From contig CM054182.1 of NCBI GenBank assembly GCA_028829895.1, positions 86,725,546-86,789,545 on the forward strand: a stretch of 64,000 bases of DNA, written 5' to 3'. Positions within the stretch are counted from its first letter, which is position 1, and the number at the start of each line of letters is the position of its first letter. The stretch comes from Sinotaia quadrata (lineage: Eukaryota > Mollusca > Gastropoda > Architaenioglossa > Viviparidae). Shown piece by piece: positions 27,301 through 41,000 of this stretch. Position numbers and translations under genes: made by a program. The notes beneath the pieces are model-generated. The model was not told where the DNA came from. It was given only the letters and a program-made list of their open reading frames with translations, and searched no databases.

Positions 27301-30300
27301 TTTATTATTTCTGTATCATATATTTATATTTAGAATTTGCATTTGAGTTTGACTCACACTCCTCAGCTACTGCTTGCTTGCGTGTGCACACATATCTGTG
27401 TGTGAATGTGTGGTTAAATACTATTTATTTATTTATTTATGCATTTATTTCAGTATTTATTTTTTAATATTGCACAGATTGGAAGCCAGCACATGACGGC
27501 AACCACATTATGACAGCAGCCGGAGATGTCCAGTTAATGGACATGGGTTACCGCTTACCTGTTGACATAAATTCACATCCTTACAGCAAGTTCACCAATG
27601 TTTACTTTAAGGTAGCATTTTTAACATCACACATTGTTTGCAGAATGTGAATGCCTAAGCATAATGGTAGTTTTTTACAATATAAATTTTAGAAAATAAC
27701 ACATTTTGTTCCACTTATGAAGCAGATGTATTTGTAATACATTACAGCTAAGCATGAGAGCAGCATTAATGCAAGCATGGTGGATAATATATACTCTTCA
27801 AATAAGACAGATTTCAGTATGAATATATATACTTGAGAACTGAGATGGATTTTGTATCATTCATGCTAACAGGAACAGCCATGGGGTGTGAAATCAGAGC
27901 CCATTAAGACTTCTTTAACTTCTCTGCCAAATGACGAACTCACACACAAGGCAGTTTCTGTCTTTAAGCTGGTAAGCTTTGACTGTTGACCTTCTTATAA
28001 CTTTATTTTTAAAAAAAATGTTTTATAAGTGCAGTAAGTAAAATATAATAATTTGAATTTTGATTTACTTACTTAATTTTCAATTTACAGTTTATCAGTT
28101 ATTTTTATTTTGGGAGATTATTCAATAAAGAAAGATTCAAGCTTTATAAAACTTTGTCACAAACTTAAAAAGTAAATATTTACAATGTTCTACTTCTCTC
28201 TCCTTTTCCGCCACAATACCCACACTTAATTCAAAATGCCCTCATAAAAATATTTTTGTACATCATTACTTCATAGTCAACATTTTCTTTTGCATTCTTT
28301 TCTTACAGGGTGTTCTTATTTTATCTTTTAGACTTGTATGATCATTTTTTGTTACTAGATGTTCTTATTATTTTCATGTGTTAGACTTGTGTGACCATTT
28401 TTTAAAAATCATTTTTCATCTGTTAGACTTGGGTAACCATTTTTAAAGTGATTAGCTCACTTGTTTACATTTTGCTACCTATGCAGATGTCTCAATATTG
28501 TGCAGATATTTTTTTTTCTCTTAATAAAGATGCCCCATTTACATGCAGAAATCAAACAATTGAATTATCTTTTCAGTGCAGTTAAATAGGAATGTTCTAT
28601 TTTAGTGCAGTTACTTGAGAACTGAATATTCTTTCAGTGCAGTTACATAGGGAATGTTCTGTTTTAGTGCGGTTATGTACAGAAAGTTCTATTTTAGTGC
28701 GGTTATGTACAAAAAGTTCTATTTTAGTGCTGTTATGTACAAAAAGTTCTATTTTAGTGCGGTTATGTACAAAAAGTTCTATTTTAGTGCGGTTAGGTAC
28801 AAAAGTTCTATTTTAGTGCAATTACATATGGAATCCAATATAGTTAACATGATTATATCAGAAGACACATTACACTTATCTAGGGTTGAAGTAAACATGA
28901 TACAGCTTGTTTCAGTGGTGCCAGCTTGCTACTATTTACTGAGCCATACTCACTTTGCAAGCGATTATATTTTTTATATTTACTGAGCCATACTCACTTT
29001 GCAAGCGATTATATTTTTTAAGGAAAAATTTGCTCAGCAGATGGTGTGATATTTTATTTTTTACTTTTTCACTATCGCCAACATTCCAATGAATCAGCCA
29101 ACCAAACCAACTAACCCACTCAACAACCAGTCATTCAATAGATAAGTTTATATATATATACACTCAAAGAGTTAGCTAAATAATTTTTTTAAAAGGTATA
29201 TATTTAGTTTGTCTTTTTATACTTATTTTGGAATCTTCTATTTTGTCAGCTCTGACAGGGTGCCTTGATAAAAATACTTTGTACACATACTTTAGGGTAT
29301 GTGTGTACATTGGTCCTTTGTATTCATTTTGTCTGCTTTGTCAAGTTTGAGTTGGGCAAAAACAGTCTACTTGAATAAAGCAAATTGTAATGATTGGGCA
29401 AAAGGGTATTTAGTTAAATAAAGCAAATTGTAATGATTGGGCAAAATGAAATGAGTTATAATGATTGGGCAGAATGAAATGAGTTGTAATGATTGGGCAA
29501 AAGGGTATAGGTGAATAAAGTAAGTTGTAAAGATTGGATGAAATGATGTAGGTGAAAAAGTAAATCAGTTTTGCATGCTTTATCATTATTATCTTCTGCT
29601 TTTAAAAGTTGATAACATCTTTGTAATAATTTCTTGAATTTTAAGCAGCTTTACATAAACAATTATTCCTGATGTTTGCAATGAAACATTGCTTATGGTG
29701 TCTAACATTATTTTATTGTGGTCACAGATTCTTCGCTACATGAATGAGAATCACATATCTGAGAAAAGAGAGAAGGTTCTCGCAGACTACATTGTGCAAA
29801 TAGTAAGCAATATAAATGATAGTAAAAAAATAGTAAGCAATATAAATGATAGTAAACAAATAGTAAGCAATATAAATGATAGTAAACAAATAGTAAGCAA
29901 TATAAATGATAGTAAACAAATAGTAAGCACTTTAAATGCTGGCTAAATGGTATACAGTCATGTGTACTTTTTAACTAGAAACGAAAATCCAATATTATGT
30001 CTATTTCATATTTTATGTTGATATTTATTATTTTATATTTATCTTTCTCAGAACTTAAGTCCTGCTATAGAAGTTGAATAATATCACTTTAGAAATGAGC
30101 CATTGTATTTTCACCACCAATTTGGTTAAAATTAACTGTGAATTAACAGCTGTAATCAGATCCATTTAATTCTATAGCTGAAGAAATAATATGAAGTAAA
30201 GGTAGAATAATTAGTTAAATATTTATTTTTTCATTTTATCTTGATTTATAATTATTTTGACATTAACATAGCCTATTAATTTATTAACGATTTATTACAT

Positions 30301-33300
30301 TATAACATACTGATACTGAATATATATATTTTGCAGGGTCTGCAGAATGAAAATCTACGAGATGAGCTGTTATGCCAACTTGTAAACCAGACTTGGCTGA
30401 ACCAAAATCCAGAACATGCAGAACGGGTCTGGCGTCTCATTGCCAATTCTTTGTGCTGCTTCATGTCCAGCCCTTTTCAGTTTAAATATCTCCTCAAGTA
30501 AGTCATGCTACATTTGTAAAAACCATTTGTGTTGTCAATTTAAGTATTTCCTCAAGTAAGTCATGTTACATTGTACCAACCATTTTGTTGTCAGTTTAGC
30601 TATCTAAGTAAGTCATACTGCATTGTAAAAATCATTTACGTTGTCAATTTAAATGTCTCCTCAAGTAAGTCATGCTACATTGTTATAACACTTTGTGTCA
30701 TGTCAGGCTGTTTTAAATTCATTGATGTTGTCAATTTAAGTATTTCCTCAAGTAATGCTGCATTGTTATAACCATTTGTATCATGTCAGGCTATATTACA
30801 TTTATTGACATTGTCAATTGTATCTCCTCAAGTAAGCTATTCATGTCACTTTGTTACAACTTTTCTATCATGTCAGACTGTTACATTCATTGATGCAGGC
30901 TGTGTTACATCTTGCTGTGTGACATCTGTTTGTCTTACATTGTACCCTTTTTAATTCATGTTTATGCTACTTCAATACTATTAAACCATTTGTGTTCTAT
31001 CCATTTATATTGCATGATCAGGCCATATAAATCTGTTTGTATTACATCTATTTATTTACATCCATTTGTGTTAGAAGGCAATGTTTTTATCTAGCCATGT
31101 TACAGCCATTAATAGACAATGTTTTATCCATCTGTGTTACATCCATTTGTGTTACATTTAAATGACACATGAGCATGAATGCTTTCACATTTGTATGTCA
31201 TTTGCTAAACTTTGCAGACTATTTCACATTTATGTTTTGTACAGTTTATATTGTATGTGAAAGCAAAGCTCTGGTATTTCTGCCTCCTAAAATATATTAG
31301 TTTATATTAATTTATTTTCTGTAAGTATTTCTGTTTGTTATTGCTCAGTTATCATCTAACTATTCTTTCTGCCTCCTAAAATATATTAATTTATTTCTTA
31401 TAAGTTTTTCTTCATTTGTTGTTACTCATTTATTACTTACATGGACCTTGACCTTGACCTAGTCAGGATCAGGGTCAGAATGAAACACATTTGAAGAAAA
31501 TATTATATTTCTTTATTGATTAAAATTAATCAACACCTACTGATCCTCCAAATTGTAGCAGTTCTTATGTAGTATTAATTTGTCATTATATTACAGAATG
31601 TAGTGTCTGTGAAGTATTTAGTGATTGTTTGTAGATTGTTAGCAGTCTTAATGATTATTTTTCAGATATGTGTCAGATGTGGGTGTCAATGGTTACAAAT
31701 GGTTGTGCCAGCACAAAGTCTTGCAGTCTGCTAATATGCAGCCTCAGCTGAGTCGCACGTACCCTCCTTGTTTTCTGGAGTGGCGTGCAATACAGCGCAA
31801 AGCCAACATGGCGCTAGAAGTTAAATTTCCAGATGGTCAGTGACACTGTGAATCTTTACATGTAGTATAATTCATTTTGTCATGTTAAATTTGCTTTACT
31901 CAGCTTATACATTTAAGTAGTTTGCATAAAGCCTTATTGTGTGATTTATGTGCAATTGTCAAACTCTTTGAGCTTTGATAAGATTAAACACTTTATAAAG
32001 TCTCTCTTATTATTATTTATAGTAGTGGTAGAACTTAAATCTATAAATGTTTTTCTTCTTGTGTGCTGAAATGAATGGCTAATCATTTTCCATTCTAACA
32101 CAACATAACCAGTCATTTTACCTATTGAACATTTTCATAATATAACTGTTTATTGTACTTGTATGATTCTTATATTTTCATACGTAAATGTTTATATTGA
32201 AAACAATTAAAGGGCATAGTTATTAATACACATTTTATTTATTTTTGCAATATTTGTGCTTTATGTTTATGAATTAATATTTCAAATTTTCATTGCTTCA
32301 GATCACAATTTAATTGGTCATGTGGAGTCATGGACGTCAGGGGAATTGTTCACTTCCCACTTGCTGAAGCAAAGGTGAAAAACTATTGATGTACTTTATT
32401 TACTTACTTTTCATTTGTTGTTTCTAATGTACTGTGTTGTTACAAGTCTTCAAAGTTAAAGCAGGCCAAGACTGTTTTTTCTCATTTTGTTTGGATGGAG
32501 CCCAATGTTTAATGTTTAACATGATCTTGTATTTGAGGAAAAGTGAAGGCTATTTCTTTATCGTTTGATTTTTTTTGCTACAGAACAGACAAAGGCCAAT
32601 TCTGTGATGTTTAACACAATCTTTAGTTTGAGGAAATGTGAAGGATAGTTCTGCCTTCATCTTTTGCAGCAGGAAAGAGAGAAGGCCAATTCTTTGATGT
32701 TTAACATGATCTTTTATTAGAGGAAATGTGAAAGACAGTTCTTCTGTCTTGATCTTTTGCTAGAGACACTACTGGTGGCCTAGTCTAGTGTTTGCCATGA
32801 TTTTTTGCTAGAGACAATACGGGGGCTAAGTCTAGTGCTTGCCATGATCTTTTGCTAGAGACAATACGGGGGCTAAGTCTAGTGCTTGCCATGATCTTTT
32901 GCTAGAGACAATACGGGGGCTAAGTCTAGTGCTTGCCATGATCTTTTTTTTGCTAGAGACAATATGGGGGCCAAGTCTAGTGTTTGCCATGATCTTTTGC
33001 TAGAGACAATTTGGGGGCCAAGTCTAGTGTTTGCCATGATCTTTTTCTAGATGTAAGATAAAGGAATAAATTTTGCCATTTTCCAGAGCACTGAAAGAAA
33101 ACACTCAGGGCTGGTCTCTGATGCTGCTAGAAGATGGCGAGCGCTATGAACTCATGGGCTATGACTATGTGCTGGACTTGATCAGTGAGATTGAGATAGC
33201 ACCTGGCTTTCCTACATGTAAAGCCTATTTCTTGGTATCCACAGATCGGAGTCAAGAGAGATTATCAAACAAGCGTCACCATGAGGGGTATGACTGTCCA

Positions 33301-36300
33301 GACCTTTTTGTGACATTGTATTTCCCCATTTTTTGTTTGTCCTTTTTTAATGTGTTTATGCCGTCATCTGTTCCATCATCACTGTGTTAGGAAGAGAAAC
33401 AATTCTTATTATGTACTCCTTGACAGTTCTGAACATAGAATCCTTGTAAATAATCTGGAATTTTAATAATTTTTTTCAAGCTTTTCATTTAGTTCATTTG
33501 TTGTATAATGTTTTAGAAAATATATTTTGGGGAATAATACTTCATCAAGAAAAATTAATCATATTTTGATAATTGTCTAATGATCTGCTACAACAAAACA
33601 ACTTCAATACTTAAAGAGAAGCATATTTGCAGCTGAGACGAATCAGCAAAACTCCCCAATTTCTTACTGTTGATGCTACAAATTCTACTGTATGTTCACT
33701 GGTTGTTTCTTAACTTGATCATTATAACTCTCTGGTTTAACATTGTGTCTTGTAAAGAAGCTGGAAAAGGGTTTAATACACCTCAGCTAGTCTCAGATCC
33801 TCAAGAACTGATCATATCACTCTGCTTCACCATCTTCACTGACTACCTCTTGTTCAGAGAAGAATATAACAAGATCTCTTTGCTTGGTTCCGTTCTAAGT
33901 ACCTGTCTGATCTCAAATGTACATTCCTGCTAGAAGCTCGCACTTATCATCATGCATGTACTGACATCATTCTGAAAGCAAACTGTAAGTCATGTGGTCA
34001 AATTCATTGCTAATCGGGATCCATCTTCCTTGGAATTTACTGTTTTTTTAAACTGAGGTACAAAGAAACCATGTTATTTTCAAGAGGATTCTCAAGACAT
34101 CTTTTTTTATCTGCAAGAATACCATTTTCTCTTCTGTAAATCCAGTCATTATTGTACATTGTCCTTTGAATATGGATTCATTTTGTTTTGTTATAGTAGT
34201 TTGAGTTTATAAAAAGGACATTGCATTATTATGTATAATTATAATTGCTGTAAAGTGGTTTGAGCTTTTATAAGATTAAGTACTGTAATATGACTTCTTT
34301 TATTTGTATCGTCATTGTCATCAACATCATCATCATCATTATTTTGAGGGTAAAATTCCTTCTGCTATGGACCACATGAATTGTCATGGTATTTAGTTGT
34401 ATTCTTGCTGAGTCAGCATTTTTATAATTTGCCAGGCCTCACAATGCTGATCAAGAACGGGTGATGCTGCTGACCCATCCATTGCCAGAAATGCTGCGAC
34501 GAACAGCATCTGTTAATCATGCAGGTGCTACACAGCAAGACCTTGGCTTCTCCACCACAAGTGTACTTAATCAGCGCCCCACAGAAATCCTCACGAACGA
34601 ATTGTCAGACAGTCGCATGAACCTGCGCTACAAGCGGCGTGCACCAGTCCCTCCATCCAATGGTGTTACAAATGGTCACATGAATGGCAATGCCAATGGA
34701 GACTCGTCCACTATTGTGGAAGATGAAGAAGATGAGGGAGACCTATCTCGTAGCCGCATTAACAGTCGTTATTTTCAAGGACTGTCAACTAATGGAATAG
34801 GTGAAGAGTTGTCTGCCAGCAAACTGAATCTGCGCTACACTAAGCGGCAATCAGCTGTGGGTGGGAGAATTACATCTGGAGTGCAGGACCAGATCAGGAA
34901 GAAGCAGACAGGTCTTACCTCAGCAGATGTGCACTCTGTGACGTCAGAGCACTCAGACTGGTCTCACTGGGTAGAGGACGTTTTCAGCGATGCCCTTAAT
35001 GAACATGATGACCCTCCTTCAGAGGGCAGGTCCTTGCACAATCGCATCAAAGGGGGTGGGAGAGGCATCCCAGGTGTGCAGACTCAGCAGGTGTGTTTGA
35101 ATTTCTACTCATCTCTCTTTTCTCCATTTTGTAATGAGGCATGTCATTAACATACAAACTCCGTATTTAATATCTGAAATATCTCTTTTCTCCATTTTGT
35201 AATGAGGCATCTCATTGACATATAAATTCCATATTTAATATCTAAAATATCTCTGCATTTTTCTTTTCCTCAAAATGGCCCAATAACTTAAACTAAAAAA
35301 TCCTCATTCTCTCTTCAATTTCTCAATTTATACTATTTCTTTCTTCCTGATGCAGAGATTTTGTTTTAAAAGTGATCTACAATATTTAATGCTTTAACAA
35401 ACGTTTGTGGGATATTTGAGTTGCAGCCCACCCTACCGCCTAACCTGAATTTTAATATGGGCTTAACTGCTCCTGTTGGCTACTTGGCACCACCTCTCGT
35501 GACTCCAACCTACACTTTTAATGCTCCACTGACTGCAGGGCTTCAACCCTTTAATGCTCCACTGACTCAGGGGTTGCAGCCCACCCCAGGTTAGCAATTA
35601 TTTCTTGGAGTTGTTTCATTTTGTCACACAGCTTTCCTCACTTTTTGTTTGATCTTTAGGCACAGGAGTGTGTTTTTAAAATAGAATTATAAAGACATGG
35701 TAGTGTCAGACTAATTATGAATTTCTCACGTGTATTTTGGTTTTCTTTTCAGACGCATTGCAGCAGCTTGTAAATCAACAAGCCTTGCAACAACAGACTG
35801 CTCTCCAGGCCATTTTAATGGTATGTTTTAATGGTGTATTTCATAGGGCAAACATATATTAATGGTATATTTAGTGGCAGGCTTGTTTTAAAAGCAGGCA
35901 TATTCTAACGGTAGTTTAATGAGTATGTTTTAATTACAGACACATTCTAATTGTCTAATGGTATGCATTAATTACAGACACATTCTAATGGTCTAATGGT
36001 ATGCATTAATAGCAGACATATTCTAATAGTAAATTTTAATGAGAGACAGTTTTAAAAGTATCTTTCACTGACCAATTGTCCACTACATTAACTGGTGACA
36101 CTCAATCTGAAAGTCTTAAAACTCAGAACTTAAACTTGCTTTGTCTATAATCAGGTTTCATTATTCATTTCAAAATTCAGAACTTAAACTTGCTTTGTCT
36201 ATAATCAGGTATCATTATTCATTTCAAAACTCAGTGTAAACTAATTTCTTTTATAATCACGCATTGAATATTGCCGCCTTTATTCATTTTCAAAACTCAC

Positions 36301-37996
36301 TCCATTTGCTTTTATTAATCACCAGACATTCAATCAAGTGGCCATTCACAAACCAAGATACAATTATTAATTACCTAAATCAAGTTGCTGTCATTATTTA
36401 AGTGTTCAGTCAAGTCACCATTATTATCAAACTTTAAGCAAAGTCACAATTATTAATTCTCAAAATAAAGTTTACTGTCATTAATTTAAAGCATTAACTC
36501 TAGTCGCCATCATTTTGAAATACTCAGATCAAGCGTTTAAAGAAAACACTATTCTTAATTTTTCAAGCACTTCATCTTTGTTAGGAAACAAAAGGTTAAG
36601 TCATCATCATGATGAAATCATCAACGTACATGTAGCATACTTTTGTAAAAGAACTATTTTACCTTGATAGGACCAGCAAAGGCAGCAACAACAAGCTGTA
36701 CTTCAGGCTGCCTTACAGCAACAGCAACAACAGCAGCAACAACAAGCCTTACTTCAGGCTGCCTTACAGCAACAGCAACAACAGCAGCAACAGCAGCAAC
36801 AACAAGCCTTACTGCAGGCTGCCTTGCAGCAACAACAGCAGCAGCAGCAACAACAGCAACAACAAACCTTACTTCAGGCTGCCTTACAGCAACAGCAACA
36901 GCAGCAAAATTTTTCAGCACAGTCTGCAACTCAACAGGTGGTCTCTCTGCAAGCAGCACTGCAGCAGACAGAACTGGAGAACCGTTTGCTAAAGCAGTCA
37001 ATTGAGCAGGAAAACCTTAAGAAGCAGCTACAACATATTCACCACCCTTCAGCTGTGAGCCCTGATTCCAGTTACTCTTCAGGCATAACCATGCCTCCAG
37101 GCCTGCTGCTGTCCTCTAGAGAAGATCAGCAGGCTGCCTCAACGACATCAGCACAGGCACCTGCAGTGGCACCAAAACGTGTGCACTTCATCAAGTCTAC
37201 CTTTGAGAATCAGCAGAGTGCCCCACCTCCTGTTGAGAGGCCTGCCAGGCCTTTTGGAGGTGTTGCCAAGACTACCAGAACTGTGACTTTCAACACCACC
37301 TCCACTGTGGTTCAAAGCCAGAGTGGGTCTGCTCCAGTAGCAACCAGTTTGTTTGGACAGCGATCTGGTTCACCTCCTCCTGCTGTACTCCCACCTCCAC
37401 CTCCAACTTCATCCCCACCTCCGCCCCCACCTCCACCTCCACCACCTCCACTTTCACCAACGCCCTCTTCACCACCACCAGCATCTGATGAACAATCATC
37501 AGACATTTATTCAGATGGATTTAGTGCCCCTCCCCCTCTCCACACCCAGCCTTCATCTCCATTGCCTCCACCCCCACCTCCACCTCCTCCAGTTAGTAAT
37601 ATTCCTCTAGGGCTTGAAATTGACAAAGATAAGGGGACATTCACAGTACGAGACAAGAATGGGCGTGCTCGGACTGTTCGAATTGGCAAGGTATTAATTT
37701 TGTTCTTGACTAGCAAAACGTTATTGGCAGATGTATGGCTAAATTATTTGAAAATTCATTTTTTTCATTTTTAACATTTTTGGGGGAGCAAACTGGTTCA
37801 ATAGGAAAAGAATAATTGTGAATCCCTTTGCAGATGTGATTGTAGAATTAGTCCAGATTTGAAGTTCCTCATATGATATTACCGACTTTTGCCACTTCTA
37901 TTGAATGGAAATATTTTCTTTATAAATGAAAGACCTAGATGTAATTAAAAATTAAAGTACATTTATCCTGCATTATATATTAAATTACCTATGTGC

Positions 37997-38033
<37 letters not shown>

Positions 38034-41000
38034 GGTTTAAGACTTTTTTTTATTGATATCCTTAATTTGTGATGGCTGATAATTTGCTTATGCATATCAT
38101 ATTATGATAACATCAAGTAACCATTCTGATTTGTCAGTAACTGTACCCTGTAAAAAAATGTAAAGATGTGATCAAAGTAATATTAATTATTGTAATTTCA
38201 CATCATAAAGAATATGTTCTCCACTTGGCCTAGGTTGTCTGGCCACCACCTTCAGAGGAAGTTAAAAAGTACGAGGTACAAGTGGGCAAGCTAGAGATCG
38301 ATGAAAAGGTTGCCCAGGGCATAGAGAACAGAATTACTGGAAAGAAAAAGTGGCAGAAACCTGCAGCACCAATTCCTGAGCCAAAATCCATTTTGAAACG
38401 TGATGAGGTTGGTGAAATGTACAGATTGATATGCCTGTTAAACAAAAACAATAAAATATTACTTGTGAGGCAAGTTAATTAATCATTAATCATCAAGTTA
38501 TTAATCTTACTAATTTTCAGGTTAACTATATAAGACAGATTAATTAAAACAAGGAAAACTTTTAATAATTAATATCTGTGGATTTTTCTAATGTGTTTAT
38601 GCTCTGTGTTTTTAATGTTTCACCATTTTTGCATAGGGTAGTGGTACACTGTGACTAAATTTCACTAAATGTGCCCTTTTTGTTTGAGAAGTTTTATACT
38701 TTAGCTATAACTGACTAACTACAATTTTTTGTTTGATAGAAATAGTACATTTAGTTTCTTATGATAATAATCATCACTTACCATGATGATGACGATGATG
38801 ATGATTATAAATATTATAAAACCTGTCAATGCTTTAATTATGCAGTACACAATAAGGTCTTTATTCATATCACTTAAATACAAAAGAAAGTCAGATATTT
38901 TTTTTTAAAAAACAATAATAAAACCATATGCAAAATGACAGTACACCATTTGCAAATTGAATGTACACATATGTAAATTGAATGTACACATATGTAAATT
39001 GATGGTACAAAGTGGAGTCACTTCATATGTGGGAATTATGTACTGACATCAAAACTGAAAGTGAAAATTGCATATAATCAAAATGATACTGATAATTAGA
39101 ACATCACCATTATGATAAATGATGGTGCAGAAAGTACTGTCTCAGTAGTCCTTACAGCCATAGTTTTTCTTAAGCATTGGAACAGAATACCGATTCTTCA
39201 GCTGAGCAACAGATGAAATACAAGGCATTTAAGGATCAGTTAAATATAAAAAATATGTGTATATCTTTAAATACTAGAATTGCACTCACTGTGCGAAACA
39301 AATATGCAGGATCTGAGAATGACAGAAAACAGCAGATTCACATCTTTCATTTCTGGATGGCAAGCATTTTTTTTCATTTATTTATATTTTAGTGTGGGGG
39401 TGGGTGGGGTGTCCATTATATACAGTTGAATTTGCATAAGTTGAATGTGAGTGAGATGCAAATCCACTTTATAACAAATAACTGTATTTATGAAAAAAAG
39501 CATAAATAAAAATTATTTTTATGTATACAGTTTGAATAAAGATTGACACAAAAGAGACTGCACATTATTGTTGTTAATGAGAAAGTTGTCTTGTAGGCCC
39601 TCTTTAAAATATGACTGATCTTTTTCTGTGTCATCTCAGCGTATCACTAAAGATGGATCCTGAAAAGCAGACAATTGTTGATTTTATAAATTATGCTTTG
39701 CTTTCAGAATGTTGAAAAAGCATTTGTGTGATGATGATGCAAGCTTTAGTAGGATGCACACAGATCAGACAAATGTTTATGGTTGGATTCAGCAAAGCAT
39801 AACAAAGAGAAGATCCTCTGTTATGCTTTACTGTGGACATTTAGCCATTGAGGACTAGACAGGAAGTCACTGAAGACTGGACAGTTAGCTAGTGAAGACT
39901 AGACAGATAGCCAGTGAAGACTATGCAGGTAAATGGAGAAGACTGGACATTTAGTCAGTGAAGATGGGACAGGTAGCTGGTGAAGACTGGAGAAGTGAGG
40001 TATCTTCATCAGTTCTTGGTCCTGTAAAAATAATCCTAGGTGCTCAGCTTTGAACCATTCTGAATTTTCTTTAAAAGATACAATGGTAGATGAGAGAGAT
40101 GAGAGTTAACAACCATTTGACAGACTACCAGTAGTAGTTTCTAACACCATCAGTGTGATATTTGTGAATAGTGCTTATTCATCTCAGCTTCAGATAGGTT
40201 GCTTTTTAGAGGTATTGAAAAAATGTTGTTTTAGAGAGGGGGAGAGAACTGTCAAAAATGAGTGTCACTAGTATTAAATAATTGATATTGGCAGAAATAA
40301 TAATTTAAAAACTTTGAAGGACAGCCTGGCATGATTTCTGTTTTTGTCTTCATTCATTCATATCTTATTATTCATCATCCAAAACTTAGATATTCACTCA
40401 TTTGTATCCTATTACTCATTATCTAAGACAGCATCATTTATTCATTCATATTATTATCTAAGCATCATTATCTAAGACAGCACCATTTATTCATATCTTA
40501 ATACTCATCATGCAATACTTAGTATTAGAAGCAGATGTCTGTACATTTGTATGGTGGAAACAATTTCATTTGAACAACTATATTTATTTATACAGTTGCA
40601 AGTCATAAACATTCATATGATGGGACACAGAATTGCAATTTATAAACAAATTGTTTCTGTCATGGTTATGGTGTCTCACAGTGCTCATTTCTTGAAGTAG
40701 CTAATATTCCTTCCCTTCTATTCAGTACTATAAGTTGCCATCATATGTCCCACAAGTTGTATGCTAAACATAATCTTCTTTATGCAATGCATACAAATGC
40801 AAATCATTTGATCCAGGAATTTGTCAACTGGACAAGAAATAAAATGACAGAATAACTGCAGTAATTAACATGTCCTCATTTAAGAAAAATATGCATACAT
40901 ATTTGTTTTTTCTTTTGCATTTCTTTGCAATTAGTTCTGTTTTACTGTTGTTTTCATACTGGTTGGAAAACAATTACCAGACAAAATGGTGTGCATAAAT

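Noticed and set aside
36654..37499. Minus-strand and shifted-frame open frames over the Gln/Pro-rich exon
   Set aside because: Shadows of exon 14; Ala/Val/Gly-rich readings of CAG/CCA repeats.
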